Of a stretch of DNA of 64,000 nucleotides, positions 41,341 to 50,927 are shown piece after piece. The stretch is taken from NCBI GenBank assembly GCA_964400735.1, contig CAYNVQ010000004.1:186001-250000 (forward strand), written 5' to 3'. How positions within the stretch are numbered: the first letter of the stretch is position 1; the number at the start of each line of letters is the position of its first letter. A model generated the notes under the pieces. The model was given only the letters and a program-made list of their open reading frames with translations, ran no database searches and was not told the origin of the DNA. A program made the translations under genes and the position numbers. Source of the DNA: CAYNVQ01 sp964400735 (GTDB lineage: Bacteria > Acidobacteriota > Aminicenantia > Aminicenantales > Aminicenantaceae).

Positions 41341-44300
41341 ATGAAAACAAAGAGTCTAAACCATTACGTACTGGTTTTTCTGTGTCTTCTTTTGATCGGT
41401 CCCTTGAGTCTTTTTTCCAAGGACGAAAAGAAGGCTCAGTCCCAGGACGACCTGCTGGCCGATGTGTCTTTGGGTGCCTTCAAGCTGAGGGCTATCGGAC
41501 CGGCTGTGACATCGGGCCGGATATCGGACTTTGCCGTCAACCCCGAAAAGCCAAGTGAATATTATGTAGCCACCTCTTCAGGCGGTGTCTGGAAAACGAC
41601 GAACGCCGGGACGACCTTCACCCCCGTTTTCGACAGCCAGGGATCCTATTCTATCGGCTGTGTAACCATGGACCCCAACAATCACCATGTCGTCTGGGTG
41701 GGAACAGGCGAGAACAACAATCAGCGCGCCGTCGCTTACGGAGATGGAGTCTATAAAACAGCTGACGGCGGCATGACCTGGAAGAATATGGGGCTTAAAA
41801 CCTCGGAGCACATCGGGATGATCGCCGTCGACCCCAGAGACTCCAATGTGGTCTATGTGGCCGCCTACGGTCCTTTGTGGAGTCCAGGCGGGGAGAGGGG
41901 GTTGTATAAAACCGAGGACGGCGGTGAGAACTGGAACCCGGTCTTGACCATCAGCGAGAATACTGGGGTGAGCGAAGTGCATCTCGACCCCCGGAATCCG
42001 GACGTGATCTATGCCGTGGCCCATCAACGGCGCCGGCACGTGTTCACCCTGGTGGATGGGGGGCCCGAATCCGCCGTTTATAAATCGGAAGACGGGGGCA
42101 GGAACTGGAAAAAGATTACCCGTGGTTTGCCCGGCGGAGACTTGGGCCGGATAGGACTGGCCATATCCCCCGTCAACCCTGATTATCTATATGCCATCGT
42201 CGAGGCCCAACCGGGAAAGGGCGGTTTCTACTGCAGCACCTACAGAGGAGCCTCCTGGGAAAGACGCAGCAGCTATACCTCCAGAGGGAATTACTACCAG
42301 GAAATTTTCTGCGACCCCAAAGACCTGAACCGGGTTTATTCCATGGACGTTTACCTTCGGGTGACGGATGACGGTGGAAGGACCTGGGGCGCCCTTGGCG
42401 AAAGGCACAAGCATGTCGACAACCACGCCCTTTGGATCGATCCCCACAACACGGATTACTACCTGGTGGGATGTGACGGAGGGATCTATGAGTCCTTCGA
42501 CCGGGGAAAAACCTGGAAGTATTTTCCGAATCTTTCGGTGACCCAGTTCTACAAAGTAGCAGTCGATAACACCGAGCCTTTTTATTACGTCTATGGTGGA
42601 ACCCAGGACAATTACAGCCTGGGAGGCCCATCGCGCACAACCAGTTCCCACGGGATCGTCAACTCGGACTGGTTCGTGACTCAGGGAGGAGACGGATTCG
42701 AGTCCCAGGTGGATTGGAAGGACCCCAACATCGTCTATGCACAGTCGCAGCACGGCAACCTGGTCCGCTATGATAAAAAGAGCGGAGAACGGATGGGTAT
42801 CCAGCCCAAGGAGAGGAAGGGAGAAAAGGAATACCGCTGGAACTGGGACGCCCCTCTTCTGATCAGCCCCCATTCCCACACCCGGCTCTATTTCGCCGCC
42901 AACAAGGTCTTCCGCAGCGACGACCGGGGAAACACCTGGAAGGTGATCAGCGACGACCTGACCCGCCAGATCGACCGGAACAAGCTCGAGGTTATGGGGA
43001 AGGTCTGGCCTATGGACGCCGTGGCGAAAAACGCCAGCACGTCCCAGTACGGGAACATCGTGGCCCTGGACGAATCCCCGCTCCAGGAGGATTTGCTGTA
43101 TGTGGGCACGGATGACGGCCTCATCCAAGTGACCGAGGATGCCGGTGGGAACTGGCGAAGGGTCGATAAATTTCCCGGTGTCCCGGAGAGGACCTATGTC
43201 AACGATATCATCGCTTCACGACACGAAAAGGAGACGGTGTATGCGGCCTTCAACAACCACAAAAACGGCGACTTCAAGCCCTATGTTCTAAAGAGCACGG
43301 ATGCCGGAAAAAGCTGGGTTTCGATTACCTCGGACCTTCCCGAAAGAGGCTCTGTCTATGCCCTGGCCGATGACCACGCCCGAAAAGACCTGCTGTTCGC
43401 AGGGACAGAGTTCGGGCTGTTCGTCACCCTCGACGGAGGAAAACACTGGAAGCCGCTTAAAAGCGGGCTTCCCACTATCGCGGTCCGTGACCTCGCCATC
43501 CAGAAAAGGGAAAACGATCTGGTTCTGGCCACCTTCGGACGGGGATTCTACATACTGGACGACTACACACCGCTCCGGCACCTGAACCAAGAATTTCTGG
43601 ATTCCGAGGCCAGTATTTTCCCGGTCAAGGATGCCCTGATGTGGGTGGAATCATCACCCCTGGGTACGGGCGGAGCGGCCGGAAAGGGTTTTCAGGGAGA
43701 GATGTACTTCAACGTCCAAAACCCTCCTCTCGGAGCTATCATCACCTATTATCTGAAAGAATCCATCGAAACCTTGAGAGATAAACGTCAGAAAAGCGAG
43801 AAGGAAGCGATCAAAGAGGGGAAGCCGGTCAGTTATCCCTCCTCCGAGGAAATGAGGGCAGAGGAGGAGGAAGAGACGCCTTATCTCGAGTTCACCATTT
43901 TGGATGATGAGGACAATGTGGTCCGCAGGCTCAGGGCCTCGGCCCGGAAAGGTATACACCGGATCGTCTGGGACCTGAAATATCCGGATGTCTCCCCCAC
44001 GAGTTTGAGAGACACCAGCCCCACTTCGAGCGGGGGCTCCAGCACCCTCGTGCTGCCTGGAAAATACAAGGTTTTTCTCTCTAAAAATGTCGACGGCGTA
44101 GAGAGTAAACTAACCCAGCCCGTGGAGTTCAACGCGGTTGTCCTGAGTAATACATCCCTCCCGGCCGAAGACCGAGCAGAGCTGGTGGCTTTCCAGAAGA
44201 AAGTGAGAGAGCTAAGCCGGGCTGTAAACGCTACCTCCAGCCTGGTTCGGGATCTGGCCGATAAGGTCCAGCACTTCAAGGTGGCCTTGAAAAGCGTGAC

Positions 44301-44643
44301 GGTCGACGATAGCCAGATCTATGCGGATATCAAATCTCTGGAAACCGAGGTCGATAGAATACAGCGGGAGCTCTTCGGAGACCGCATGCTGCGGCGGATC
44401 GATAAGGATGCCGAACCCGGGCTGAGCAGCCGGATCAACAGCATAATCTACGAACAGTGGCGCTCCACCTCGGCTCCTACACAGACCCAGAGGGAGGCCT
44501 ATACGATCGCTGCCGAGGAGTTCGCTCCTATCCTGGAGACCGTGAAGAGGCTGGTCGAGGAGGATGTCAAGAAAATAGAGAAGAAGCTGGAAGAGATCGG
44601 AGCCCCTTATACCCCCGGACGCATTCCCGATTGGAAAAAATAG
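41341..44643 (+). CDS. Large secreted sortilin/BNR-repeat beta-propeller protein
   Basis: This secreted protein of about 1100 residues is related to the one at 34529-37570. After a signal peptide (YVLVFLCLLLIGPLSLFS) it opens with AFKLRAIGPAVTSGRISDFA, then runs through many Asp-box repeats (KTTNAGTTFTPVFDS, KTADGGMTWKNMGL, KTEDGGENWNPVL, KSEDGGRNWKKITRG, RSDDRGNTWKVISDD, KSTDAGKSWVSITSD), giving about 10 blades. The C-terminal 330 residues include an acidic stretch (SEEMRAEEEEETPYLEF), a beta domain (IVWDLKYPDVSPTSLRDT) and a coiled-coil tail. The role is unknown. The start at ATG 41341 follows a strong AGGAGGGAAT; an upstream TTG at 41323 is rejected. The next gene, MEMO-like, begins about 25 bp downstream. 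Confidence 0.88.
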   Translation: MKTKSLNHYVLVFLCLLLIGPLSLFSKDEKKAQSQDDLLADVSLGAFKLRAIGPAVTSGRISDFAVNPEKPSEYYVATSSGGVWKTTNAGTTFTPVFDSQGSYSIGCVTMDPNNHHVVWVGTGENNNQRAVAYGDGVYKTADGGMTWKNMGLKTSEHIGMIAVDPRDSNVVYVAAYGPLWSPGGERGLYKTEDGGENWNPVLTISENTGVSEVHLDPRNPDVIYAVAHQRRRHVFTLVDGGPESAVYKSEDGGRNWKKITRGLPGGDLGRIGLAISPVNPDYLYAIVEAQPGKGGFYCSTYRGASWERRSSYTSRGNYYQEIFCDPKDLNRVYSMDVYLRVTDDGGRTWGALGERHKHVDNHALWIDPHNTDYYLVGCDGGIYESFDRGKTWKYFPNLSVTQFYKVAVDNTEPFYYVYGGTQDNYSLGGPSRTTSSHGIVNSDWFVTQGGDGFESQVDWKDPNIVYAQSQHGNLVRYDKKSGERMGIQPKERKGEKEYRWNWDAPLLISPHSHTRLYFAANKVFRSDDRGNTWKVISDDLTRQIDRNKLEVMGKVWPMDAVAKNASTSQYGNIVALDESPLQEDLLYVGTDDGLIQVTEDAGGNWRRVDKFPGVPERTYVNDIIASRHEKETVYAAFNNHKNGDFKPYVLKSTDAGKSWVSITSDLPERGSVYALADDHARKDLLFAGTEFGLFVTLDGGKHWKPLKSGLPTIAVRDLAIQKRENDLVLATFGRGFYILDDYTPLRHLNQEFLDSEASIFPVKDALMWVESSPLGTGGAAGKGFQGEMYFNVQNPPLGAIITYYLKESIETLRDKRQKSEKEAIKEGKPVSYPSSEEMRAEEEEETPYLEFTILDDEDNVVRRLRASARKGIHRIVWDLKYPDVSPTSLRDTSPTSSGGSSTLVLPGKYKVFLSKNVDGVESKLTQPVEFNAVVLSNTSLPAEDRAELVAFQKKVRELSRAVNATSSLVRDLADKVQHFKVALKSVTVDDSQIYADIKSLETEVDRIQRELFGDRMLRRIDKDAEPGLSSRINSIIYEQWRSTSAPTQTQREAYTIAAEEFAPILETVKRLVEEDVKKIEKKLEEIGAPYTPGRIPDWKK

Positions 44644-44666
44644 AAAGGGTCGAGAAGGAAAAAATT

Positions 44667-45722
44667 ATGAAAATCTTTGTTAAGCTGGTTTTGGTGGGGA
44701 TGTGTGTCCTCCTGGCCTTTACGGCCCAGGAAACGCGGCCCATCCGGGACGATGTCGGCTTCTGCTGGAACCCGTCGAGCATGAAGAGGCTGGTGGATTA
44801 TCTCGAGGGCCAGGAAAAAGAGACCTTTTCGGCCGACGGGATGGTGGCTGCCATTTCACCTCATGACGATTATCTGTATGCCGGAAGAATCTATTATCCG
44901 CTCTTCAAGATTCTGAAGGCCAAAGAGGTGCTCATCTTCGGCGTCACCCACGGCACTGTGCGGAATGAGATAAGCGGCCTCCAGAATATCCTGATCCTGG
45001 ACGGATTCGATTACTGGCCCGGATTGAAGGGGCCTATCCCTGTCTCCGGGCTTCGGGAATACCTCAAAGAGCGGCTCGACAAGAAGCTTTTCATAGCGAA
45101 CAACAGGGCCCACGAAATCGAACATTCCATCGAAGCCCTCCTTCCTTTCCTTCAGTATTTCAATCCCGAGGTCAAGATCACGCCCATCATGGTTACACCT
45201 ATGCCTTTTGCGCGTATGGAGGAGGTCTCTGCAAAGCTGGCCGAAGCGGTCGCCGGCTACATGGATGAAAAACAGCTGGCCGCCGGGAAGGACATTTTCT
45301 TCCTTATCTCCTCCGACGGGAACCATTACGGAAAAGACTTCGACAATTCACCTTTCGGAGAAGGCGAGAAGGCTTGGGAGACGGCCCGGCAGCTTGACCA
45401 GCGTCTCATCCGGACCTATCTTACAGGCGTCATGGAAAGCGACAAGATCGAAGGTTTGACCAAAGAACTCTGGGGTGAAACCTACCTCGATTACCGGAAT
45501 ACCTACTGGTGTGGGAAATATTCCGTCCCTTTTGGCCTCCTCACCGCAGAGAAAATCATGGCCCTTGCTATGAATAAGAAGATCGACGGAAGACTCTTCC
45601 GTTTTTCCGACACCTACAGCGAAGGCGTCCTTCCGCTCAAGAAAACGGGAATGGGGACGACAGCCCCCTTCTCGCTCCGTCACTGGGTCAGTTTTTTCTC
45701 CATCGGCTATTACATCGAGTGA
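44667..45722 (+). CDS. MEMO-like protein (AmmeMemoRadiSam protein B family), probably exported
   Basis: This 351-residue protein has the MEMO fold signature: VAAISPHDDYLYAGRIYYPL, VLIFGVTHGT, EIEHSIEALLPFLQYFNPEV, ITPIMVTPMPF, IFFLISSDGNHYGKDF and YWCGKYSVPFGLL. The His and Cys positions of the family's metal-site candidates are kept. Most bacterial MEMO proteins are cytoplasmic and sit next to AMMECR1 and a radical-SAM gene. This one begins with a hydrophobic segment (IFVKLVLVGMCVLLAFTAQE) that looks like a signal peptide, and neither partner is nearby. It follows the large propeller gene by about 20 bp and is surely in the same operon. A longer in-frame extension back to 44457 overlaps the propeller gene and is rejected because ATG 44667 has a ribosome binding site (aaggaaaaaatt). 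Confidence 0.85.
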   Translation: MKIFVKLVLVGMCVLLAFTAQETRPIRDDVGFCWNPSSMKRLVDYLEGQEKETFSADGMVAAISPHDDYLYAGRIYYPLFKILKAKEVLIFGVTHGTVRNEISGLQNILILDGFDYWPGLKGPIPVSGLREYLKERLDKKLFIANNRAHEIEHSIEALLPFLQYFNPEVKITPIMVTPMPFARMEEVSAKLAEAVAGYMDEKQLAAGKDIFFLISSDGNHYGKDFDNSPFGEGEKAWETARQLDQRLIRTYLTGVMESDKIEGLTKELWGETYLDYRNTYWCGKYSVPFGLLTAEKIMALAMNKKIDGRLFRFSDTYSEGVLPLKKTGMGTTAPFSLRHWVSFFSIGYYIE

Positions 45723-45853
45723 CGCACATAGTTGTTTCGTTTCAGGTCTAGTGCAGGACAGCCTGGGATTAAACATTCAGGCGCGGCAGCGGATGCTGGC
45801 TGTCACAGTTTTTTTGATCAAGGTTATAAATTCTGTTTTTTTGGAGGTTGACA

Positions 45854-47731
45854 ATGAGGAGATTCGAGCGGCGAGAAGGGTGCATTATCGCTGCTTTGGG
45901 AATCGGACTGCTTCTCTCGGCTGGACCGATCTTCGGCCAGGCATTCGATATCAAGGCCAACTACACAAAGACAGAGCACATGATCCCCATGCGGGATGGC
46001 ATCAAGCTCTACACCCAGGTTTATTCACCCAGGGACGAAAATCAAAAATACCCTATTCTTCTTTTTCGCACCCCTTATTCGATAGGCTTTTATGAGCCGG
46101 AAAGTTACAGACCCTACCTGGGCCCGAACAGCGCCTATGCCGAGGAAAGATTCATTTTCGTCTACCAGGATGTCAGAGGAAAATTCAAATCGGAAGGGGA
46201 GTTCGTGGTGATGAGGCCTCACCGGAAAATCAAGAAGGGCCCTCAAGATACAGATGAAAGCAGCGACACCTATGATACGATTGAATGGCTACTCGAAAAC
46301 ATCCCCAATCATAACGGGAGGGTGGGACAGTGGGGCATTTCCTATCCAGGGTTTCAGACCGTCATGGGCATGATCGATGCCCATCCGGCTCTGGTCGCTT
46401 CCTCCCCGCAAGCCTCTCCTTCCGATATGTGGATCGGGGATGACTTCCATCACAACGGAGCCTTCCGGCTCATGTATACGTTCGGGTGGCTGGCAAACAA
46501 CGCCCAAGCGAGAGCAGGGACCACAGAGCGGCGGGTAGAGAGATTCGATTGCGGAACTCCCGACGGATATAATTTCTTCCTGGAGCTGGGCCCTGTCTTC
46601 AATGTCGATAAAAAATATTTCCATGGGCGTGTCCCCACCTGGAATGAGTACATGGAGCACGGCGATTACGACCGCTACTGGAAGCAGCAGAATGTGCTCC
46701 AGTATCTCGAAGGGATCGAACACGCTGTTTTGAATGTTGCCGGGTGGTTCGATGCCGAAGATTTCTACGGGCCCATGAGCATCTACTATACGCTGGAGGA
46801 AAAGAATCCGGAGAATAAGAGCATTCTAGTGGTCGGGCCGTGGCTTCACGGGGGATGGGCGAGGATGGATGGAGATACCTTAGGGAATATCCAGTTCAGC
46901 TCGAAAACCGGGGAATATTTCAGGGAGAAGGTAGAATTTCCTTTTTTCGATTATTATTTGAAAGATAAAGGGTCGTTGAATCTGCCCGAAGCTTTGGTTT
47001 TCGTGACCGGCCTGAACGAATGGAAGGCCTACGACCTCTGGCCTCCACAAGAAGCCGAAGAGGAAAATCTTTATCTGCACGGAGACGGGAAGCTCTCCTT
47101 CGAGGCGCCCTCTGAAGAAGACGAGAGTGATTCCTTCGTCAGCGATCCGGAAAAGCCGGTCCCCTACACGGCAGAGATTCGCACATCCCAGGGTCACCTA
47201 TGGATGGTCGAAGACCAGCGTTTCGCCTCCCGAAGGCCCGATGTCCTGGTCTATCAGACAGAGGTTTTGACCGAAGACATCACCATTGCAGGGCCCATAA
47301 TGGCCGATCTTTATGTCGCCACTACCAGGACGGATGCCGACTGGGTGGTCAAATTGATCGATGTCTATCCCGGCGATGCTCCCGATCCTGAACCCAATCC
47401 GTGCAACGTGAGAATGGGGGATTTCCAGATGCTGGTGGGGGCGGATGTTTTCAGGGGGAAGTACAGAAACAGCTTCGAACATCCCGAACCTTTCGTTCCC
47501 GGAGAAGTGGCAGAAATTGCCTATGACCTGAGGGATAAATGTCACTGTTTCCGCAAGGGCCACAGGATTATGGTCCAGATCCAGAGCACCTGGTTTCCGC
47601 TCATCGACCGCAATCCGCAAAAATTCGTCGACATTTACCACGCTAGAGAATTCGATTTCCAAAAGGCGACACATACGGTCTATCGTTCGTCGAAATTTCC
47701 CTCCCATCTCAAAATCAGAATTTTGAAATGA
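45854..47731 (+). CDS. Exported CocE/NonD family hydrolase (S15-type)
   Basis: This 625-residue protein has a signal peptide (GCIIAALGIGLLLSAGPIFG). An N-terminal alpha/beta-hydrolase domain carries MIPMRDGIKLYTQVYSP, LLFRTPYSIGFY, FIFVYQDVRGKFKSEGEF and the nucleophile Ser163 in GRVGQWGISYPGFQ. The C-terminal X-Pro dipeptidyl-peptidase-like jelly-roll domain contains ADLYVATTRTDADWVVKL and GHRIMVQIQSTWFPL. Members cleave N-terminal X-Pro dipeptides, glutaryl-cephalosporins or cocaine-type esters; peptide or ester hydrolysis outside the cytoplasm is likely here. The start was set at ATG 45854, six bases after a TTG, because a TGGAGG element is correctly spaced. Confidence 0.92.
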   Translation: MRRFERREGCIIAALGIGLLLSAGPIFGQAFDIKANYTKTEHMIPMRDGIKLYTQVYSPRDENQKYPILLFRTPYSIGFYEPESYRPYLGPNSAYAEERFIFVYQDVRGKFKSEGEFVVMRPHRKIKKGPQDTDESSDTYDTIEWLLENIPNHNGRVGQWGISYPGFQTVMGMIDAHPALVASSPQASPSDMWIGDDFHHNGAFRLMYTFGWLANNAQARAGTTERRVERFDCGTPDGYNFFLELGPVFNVDKKYFHGRVPTWNEYMEHGDYDRYWKQQNVLQYLEGIEHAVLNVAGWFDAEDFYGPMSIYYTLEEKNPENKSILVVGPWLHGGWARMDGDTLGNIQFSSKTGEYFREKVEFPFFDYYLKDKGSLNLPEALVFVTGLNEWKAYDLWPPQEAEEENLYLHGDGKLSFEAPSEEDESDSFVSDPEKPVPYTAEIRTSQGHLWMVEDQRFASRRPDVLVYQTEVLTEDITIAGPIMADLYVATTRTDADWVVKLIDVYPGDAPDPEPNPCNVRMGDFQMLVGADVFRGKYRNSFEHPEPFVPGEVAEIAYDLRDKCHCFRKGHRIMVQIQSTWFPLIDRNPQKFVDIYHAREFDFQKATHTVYRSSKFPSHLKIRILK

Positions 47732-47834
47732 GCGAGATCGGGAGCGTTTATTGAATAACGCTCTGTATTGTTCCCGCCGGTATTTTCGGGAAGGACGATG
47801 ATGCGATTCTTGATCTCGTGAATAGGAGAATAGA

Positions 47835-48215
47835 ATGGGTCAAGAGAGAGAATCCTTTTTTATCGACATGGATATGGCCCCCGAGTTCAGCCAGATGGAG
47901 GGATTAGAGACGAAAATTCTGACCGGGCTGCAAGGAGGGCAGATGATGATGGTCCTGAACACCACGCTGCCCGGTCATTCGGTGCCCACCCATAGCCATT
48001 CCCATGAACAGGTGGGAATGGTCTATGCAGGGAAGGCGAAATTGCGGATCGGAGACGAAGAACGCCTGGTGAAAAAGGGAGATTTCTATTGCATTCCTTC
48101 GAATGTCCCTCACAGCGATATCTGTATCGGTCCTGAACCCTTTATCATGTTGGACATTTTTTATCCTGCTAGGGAAGATTTTATCTTGAAAATCAAGAAA
48201 GACTCAGGTAGATAA
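47835..48215 (+). CDS. Small cupin-domain protein
   Basis: This 126-residue single cupin has its two motifs visible: GHSVPTHSHSHEQVGMVYAG (G-x5-H-x-H-x3-E type) and GDFYCIPSNVPHSD (G-x5-P-x-G/N-x2-H type). The His and Glu residues needed for a metal are present. Small cupins act as sugar isomerases, dioxygenases or metabolite sensors, so no specific role can be assigned. It has a good ribosome binding site (aataggagaataga), and the following gene is a small membrane protein about 165 bp later. Confidence 0.85.
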   Translation: MGQERESFFIDMDMAPEFSQMEGLETKILTGLQGGQMMMVLNTTLPGHSVPTHSHSHEQVGMVYAGKAKLRIGDEERLVKKGDFYCIPSNVPHSDICIGPEPFIMLDIFYPAREDFILKIKKDSGR

Positions 48216-48380
48216 AATGGCAAAGGCAGAATGTGACGACTGATCCTCTGCGCTTGCTCTTTTGCTAGTTTGGCAACCTGATTTTTACTGTGATATAGAA
48301 CGTGTGGGGATTCAGAAAAAATTGGAACGGATAATCCATAACGCGGTTATCGCTTCAGCCATTTTAAAAGGAGGGAGTCC

Positions 48381-48632
48381 ATGATTTGGTGGGTATTGTT
48401 TCTGGTGGTTATCACGATTTTGTCCTATTTATCCGATGTTGGCGTCATCACTTTCTTCCAAGACTGGAGATTTCCATTTCTGAACGCCTCGGCTTTGAGT
48501 ATCTTGATCCTGCTTTGCCTGATTGGCTTGTTAGTCCGTATGATGCGGATGTCAAAAAAGGGCGAGAAGGAAGAACTGAGAGAGAAAGTCAGAAACTTGG
48601 AAAGAGAGCTTTCCAGCCTTAAAGGCCAATAG
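48381..48632 (+). CDS. Small membrane protein with C-terminal coiled coil
   Basis: This 83-residue protein has two hydrophobic segments (WWVLFLVVITILSYLSDVGV and ALSILILLCLIGLLVRMM) and a charged heptad-like tail (GEKEELREKVRNLERELSSL). It has a strong ribosome binding site (aaaaggagggagtcc). I recognise no family. The tail suggests oligomerisation or attachment to a partner at the membrane. Confidence 0.65.
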   Translation: MIWWVLFLVVITILSYLSDVGVITFFQDWRFPFLNASALSILILLCLIGLLVRMMRMSKKGEKEELREKVRNLERELSSLKGQ

Positions 48633-48659
48633 CAATGAGTTGATACCGGGATAATAAAG

Positions 48660-50765
48660 CTATTTGATCGAAACCATCAGCCAGAGAAGCAGAATAATCA
48701 CTCCTACTAGAACCCAGCTCCCCCCGAAGCCCAAGATATCCAGCTTGGTCGGCTTCATGATTTCCCAGCTCGATCCCGGCCTGATCTTGTCTTTCTCGAA
48801 TTTTCCCGGATTTGAATAGGATTCCTGTAAAGCCCTAAGGTCCTCCTCTTCGGTCTTTTGAACGGGCGTATGCAGTTTGGTAAAAAATCTGTCGAGGTCC
48901 GCCTTCGCTACGGGTTTTGTGACAAAAGATATCAGGAAGAGCAGCACAAAAGGGAAAAAGGCATCGAAAAAGAAACGGGTGGCCACCAGCTGGGATTTCT
49001 TGAATCTGGAAAAATCGATTCCGAACCAGCTCAGCACCCACAGTTCCGCATGGAATCTGCCCAAGCCGACCTTAGGAGAAGAGGGATCGGAAGGGTCTGT
49101 CCGGGCTACTCGATCGAAGAACACACCTGCGGGTTCGCTGAAATGCCGTTTTTGGATGGATTGTCCGACATATTGGGCAAGACCTGCTTCCACATCCTCA
49201 TTCAAAGCGCTCGTCGTGTAGGTGATGCTTCTGGGCCTGGTTTCCAGAAGGAAAGAGGAATTGGATTTGGCCCAGTTCAAGGAAGAAAACAGGTTGGGGA
49301 TGAGGGCATAGATGATGAGACAGAGAATCACCTGGAAGATCACAGCAGATTTTGTCAATCTGCGCCATATGAATCCCAGCCAGATGGAGGCACCGAAAAT
49401 AGCCGGTATGGAGATGATGTATTTGAACAGCTCCAGGAGGTTGTTGACATAAAGGGCGACGGGTATCCCGCCCAGAAGGGTTACGGCGATGGCGATGCGG
49501 CCGACAAACAGATAATGCTTGTCGGATCTCCCCGGCCTGGATGGTTCGTACAGATTTTTGATGAAGAGGGCCGAATAAGAAACCGCACTGGCATCCAGAG
49601 TGGACATGTTGGCGGCCAGGATGCCCACCAGCATCAAGCCTATCGCTCCCGGGAAGAGGAGGTCTTTGGACATGAATCCCCATATCAAATCAGGATCATG
49701 CAGGGCTCCCGCATACAGACCGATAGCGAGAAGCCCGGCCAGGGCCCAGAAAATCATGATGAATCTCTTGAAAAACATGCCGCCTATCATGCCGATGCGG
49801 GCGGTCATTTCGTTCTTGGCCGAACCGGCTGTCTGCATCCCGGATGCCACGGCGATGATGGAGACGAGATTGGCCAGCACCATGGCGAGGATGGTGTACC
49901 AGGCATACTCGCTTATGGATACAGAGCCGAAAAGCTCGAACATGTAGTCCGGCACCGAGGCATGCAAGCCGGCAAAACCCCCGATCCGATGGAGCCCGAT
50001 CGGGATCAGAATCAGGGAAAAGGTGATGATCAGAAATCCCTGAATGGCGTCCGTTATGGCCGCGGCACGGAATCCCCCCAGCATGGTGTATATCCCCACA
50101 ATGACAGCGTACACGAAGTAAAAGAGGACCGGATTGGTGTAGGAAATGAAGGAATGGAGTTCCCCATGTTTGTTTTTCTCGTTAAGTTCTTCATGCCGGA
50201 TGCGTTCTTCCTGGCTCAAACCGCCTTCTATTTTTTCGCTGAGGGTCTGGTATTCCTTGAACTGCTCAACGCTCAACCTTTCCTCAGAGGACATCTGTGA
50301 GGGAGGCTTGGGAGTCATGGCCATCATGGTCTTGGCTGCAACCATGTAGCCAATCCCTCCGCCCAGGATGGATAGAAGGAGAAAGAAAACGGCATAGCTT
50401 GCGCCCAGCGGCTTGCTCTTGAAGCGCTCGGAGAAATAATCGCCGATGGTTGTCAGGCGAACTCTGCGGAAGAATAAAGTGGAGAACCAGTAAAAGGGTG
50501 TGAGGAAGAGGACCAGATACTGGATCCACATCCCGCCGATTCCGGTGCGGTATATCTCGCGGGAGACGGCAACGGCCTGGTCGGCGTTGGTGGAACAGCC
50601 GAAATTGAGGAAGAATTGGTAAAATCTGCCCAGTTTGCGTCCGGCCAGGAAAAAATCGCCCGTATCCTTTGTTTTCTCCGAGGCCCGTTTGCCGATCCAG
50701 AGAATAAGGGAGATATAAAGAAAGATGATCCCGAAATCGATGACGTGCAGGCCCCAAATGTGCAT
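48660..50765 (-). CDS. Sodium:solute symporter family protein
   Basis: This 701-residue integral membrane protein of the SSS family has about 13 to 14 helices. It begins IDFGIIFLYISLILWIGKRA, with the family motif DTGDFFLAGRKLGRFYQFF, and has the conserved region FGCSTNADQAVAVSREIYRTG. The core continues with AAAITDAIQGFLIITFSLIL and GILAANMSTLDASAVSYSAL. An unusual charged hydrophilic insert (about 150-205; MSSEERLSVEQFKEYQTLSE and following) sits between helices. The C-terminal half carries another soluble stretch (about 515-600). Such proteins import sugars, amino acids or similar solutes with sodium ions; the substrate cannot be told. Its gene is isolated and convergent with the small membrane protein gene. 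The ribosome binding site is weak (ggag). Confidence 0.9.
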   Translation of the reverse strand: MHIWGLHVIDFGIIFLYISLILWIGKRASEKTKDTGDFFLAGRKLGRFYQFFLNFGCSTNADQAVAVSREIYRTGIGGMWIQYLVLFLTPFYWFSTLFFRRVRLTTIGDYFSERFKSKPLGASYAVFFLLLSILGGGIGYMVAAKTMMAMTPKPPSQMSSEERLSVEQFKEYQTLSEKIEGGLSQEERIRHEELNEKNKHGELHSFISYTNPVLFYFVYAVIVGIYTMLGGFRAAAITDAIQGFLIITFSLILIPIGLHRIGGFAGLHASVPDYMFELFGSVSISEYAWYTILAMVLANLVSIIAVASGMQTAGSAKNEMTARIGMIGGMFFKRFIMIFWALAGLLAIGLYAGALHDPDLIWGFMSKDLLFPGAIGLMLVGILAANMSTLDASAVSYSALFIKNLYEPSRPGRSDKHYLFVGRIAIAVTLLGGIPVALYVNNLLELFKYIISIPAIFGASIWLGFIWRRLTKSAVIFQVILCLIIYALIPNLFSSLNWAKSNSSFLLETRPRSITYTTSALNEDVEAGLAQYVGQSIQKRHFSEPAGVFFDRVARTDPSDPSSPKVGLGRFHAELWVLSWFGIDFSRFKKSQLVATRFFFDAFFPFVLLFLISFVTKPVAKADLDRFFTKLHTPVQKTEEEDLRALQESYSNPGKFEKDKIRPGSSWEIMKPTKLDILGFGGSWVLVGVIILLLWLMVSIK

Positions 50766-50927
50766 CTATCAAGCGCTCCGGTCCCCCAATTTTTACTTCG
50801 TATCTGCTGTAAAGTCAATGAAATTAAGGGATAATAAGAGGAGAGTTCTGCTTTTTGTCTGGCATTTTACAAAAACATATACTATGCTAGGGGAAAAATA
50901 GAGAGTCCCCTTTTTAAGGAGGAAAAT

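Noticed and set aside
44457..44666. N-terminal extension of the MEMO-like protein
   Set aside because: It overlaps the end of the propeller gene in another frame and would bury the signal peptide. ATG 44667 has its own ribosome binding site.
48858..50300. Long open frame (480 codons) on the plus strand opposite the symporter gene
   Set aside because: It lies wholly antisense to a well-supported membrane transporter, has no family motifs, and its composition is charged and repetitive, as expected for an antisense shadow.
50908..50923. TCCCCTTTTTAAGGAGG as another copy of the short stop-codon repeat
   Set aside because: It shares only a few bases with the repeat. The AAGGAGG part is better explained as the aldolase ribosome binding site.
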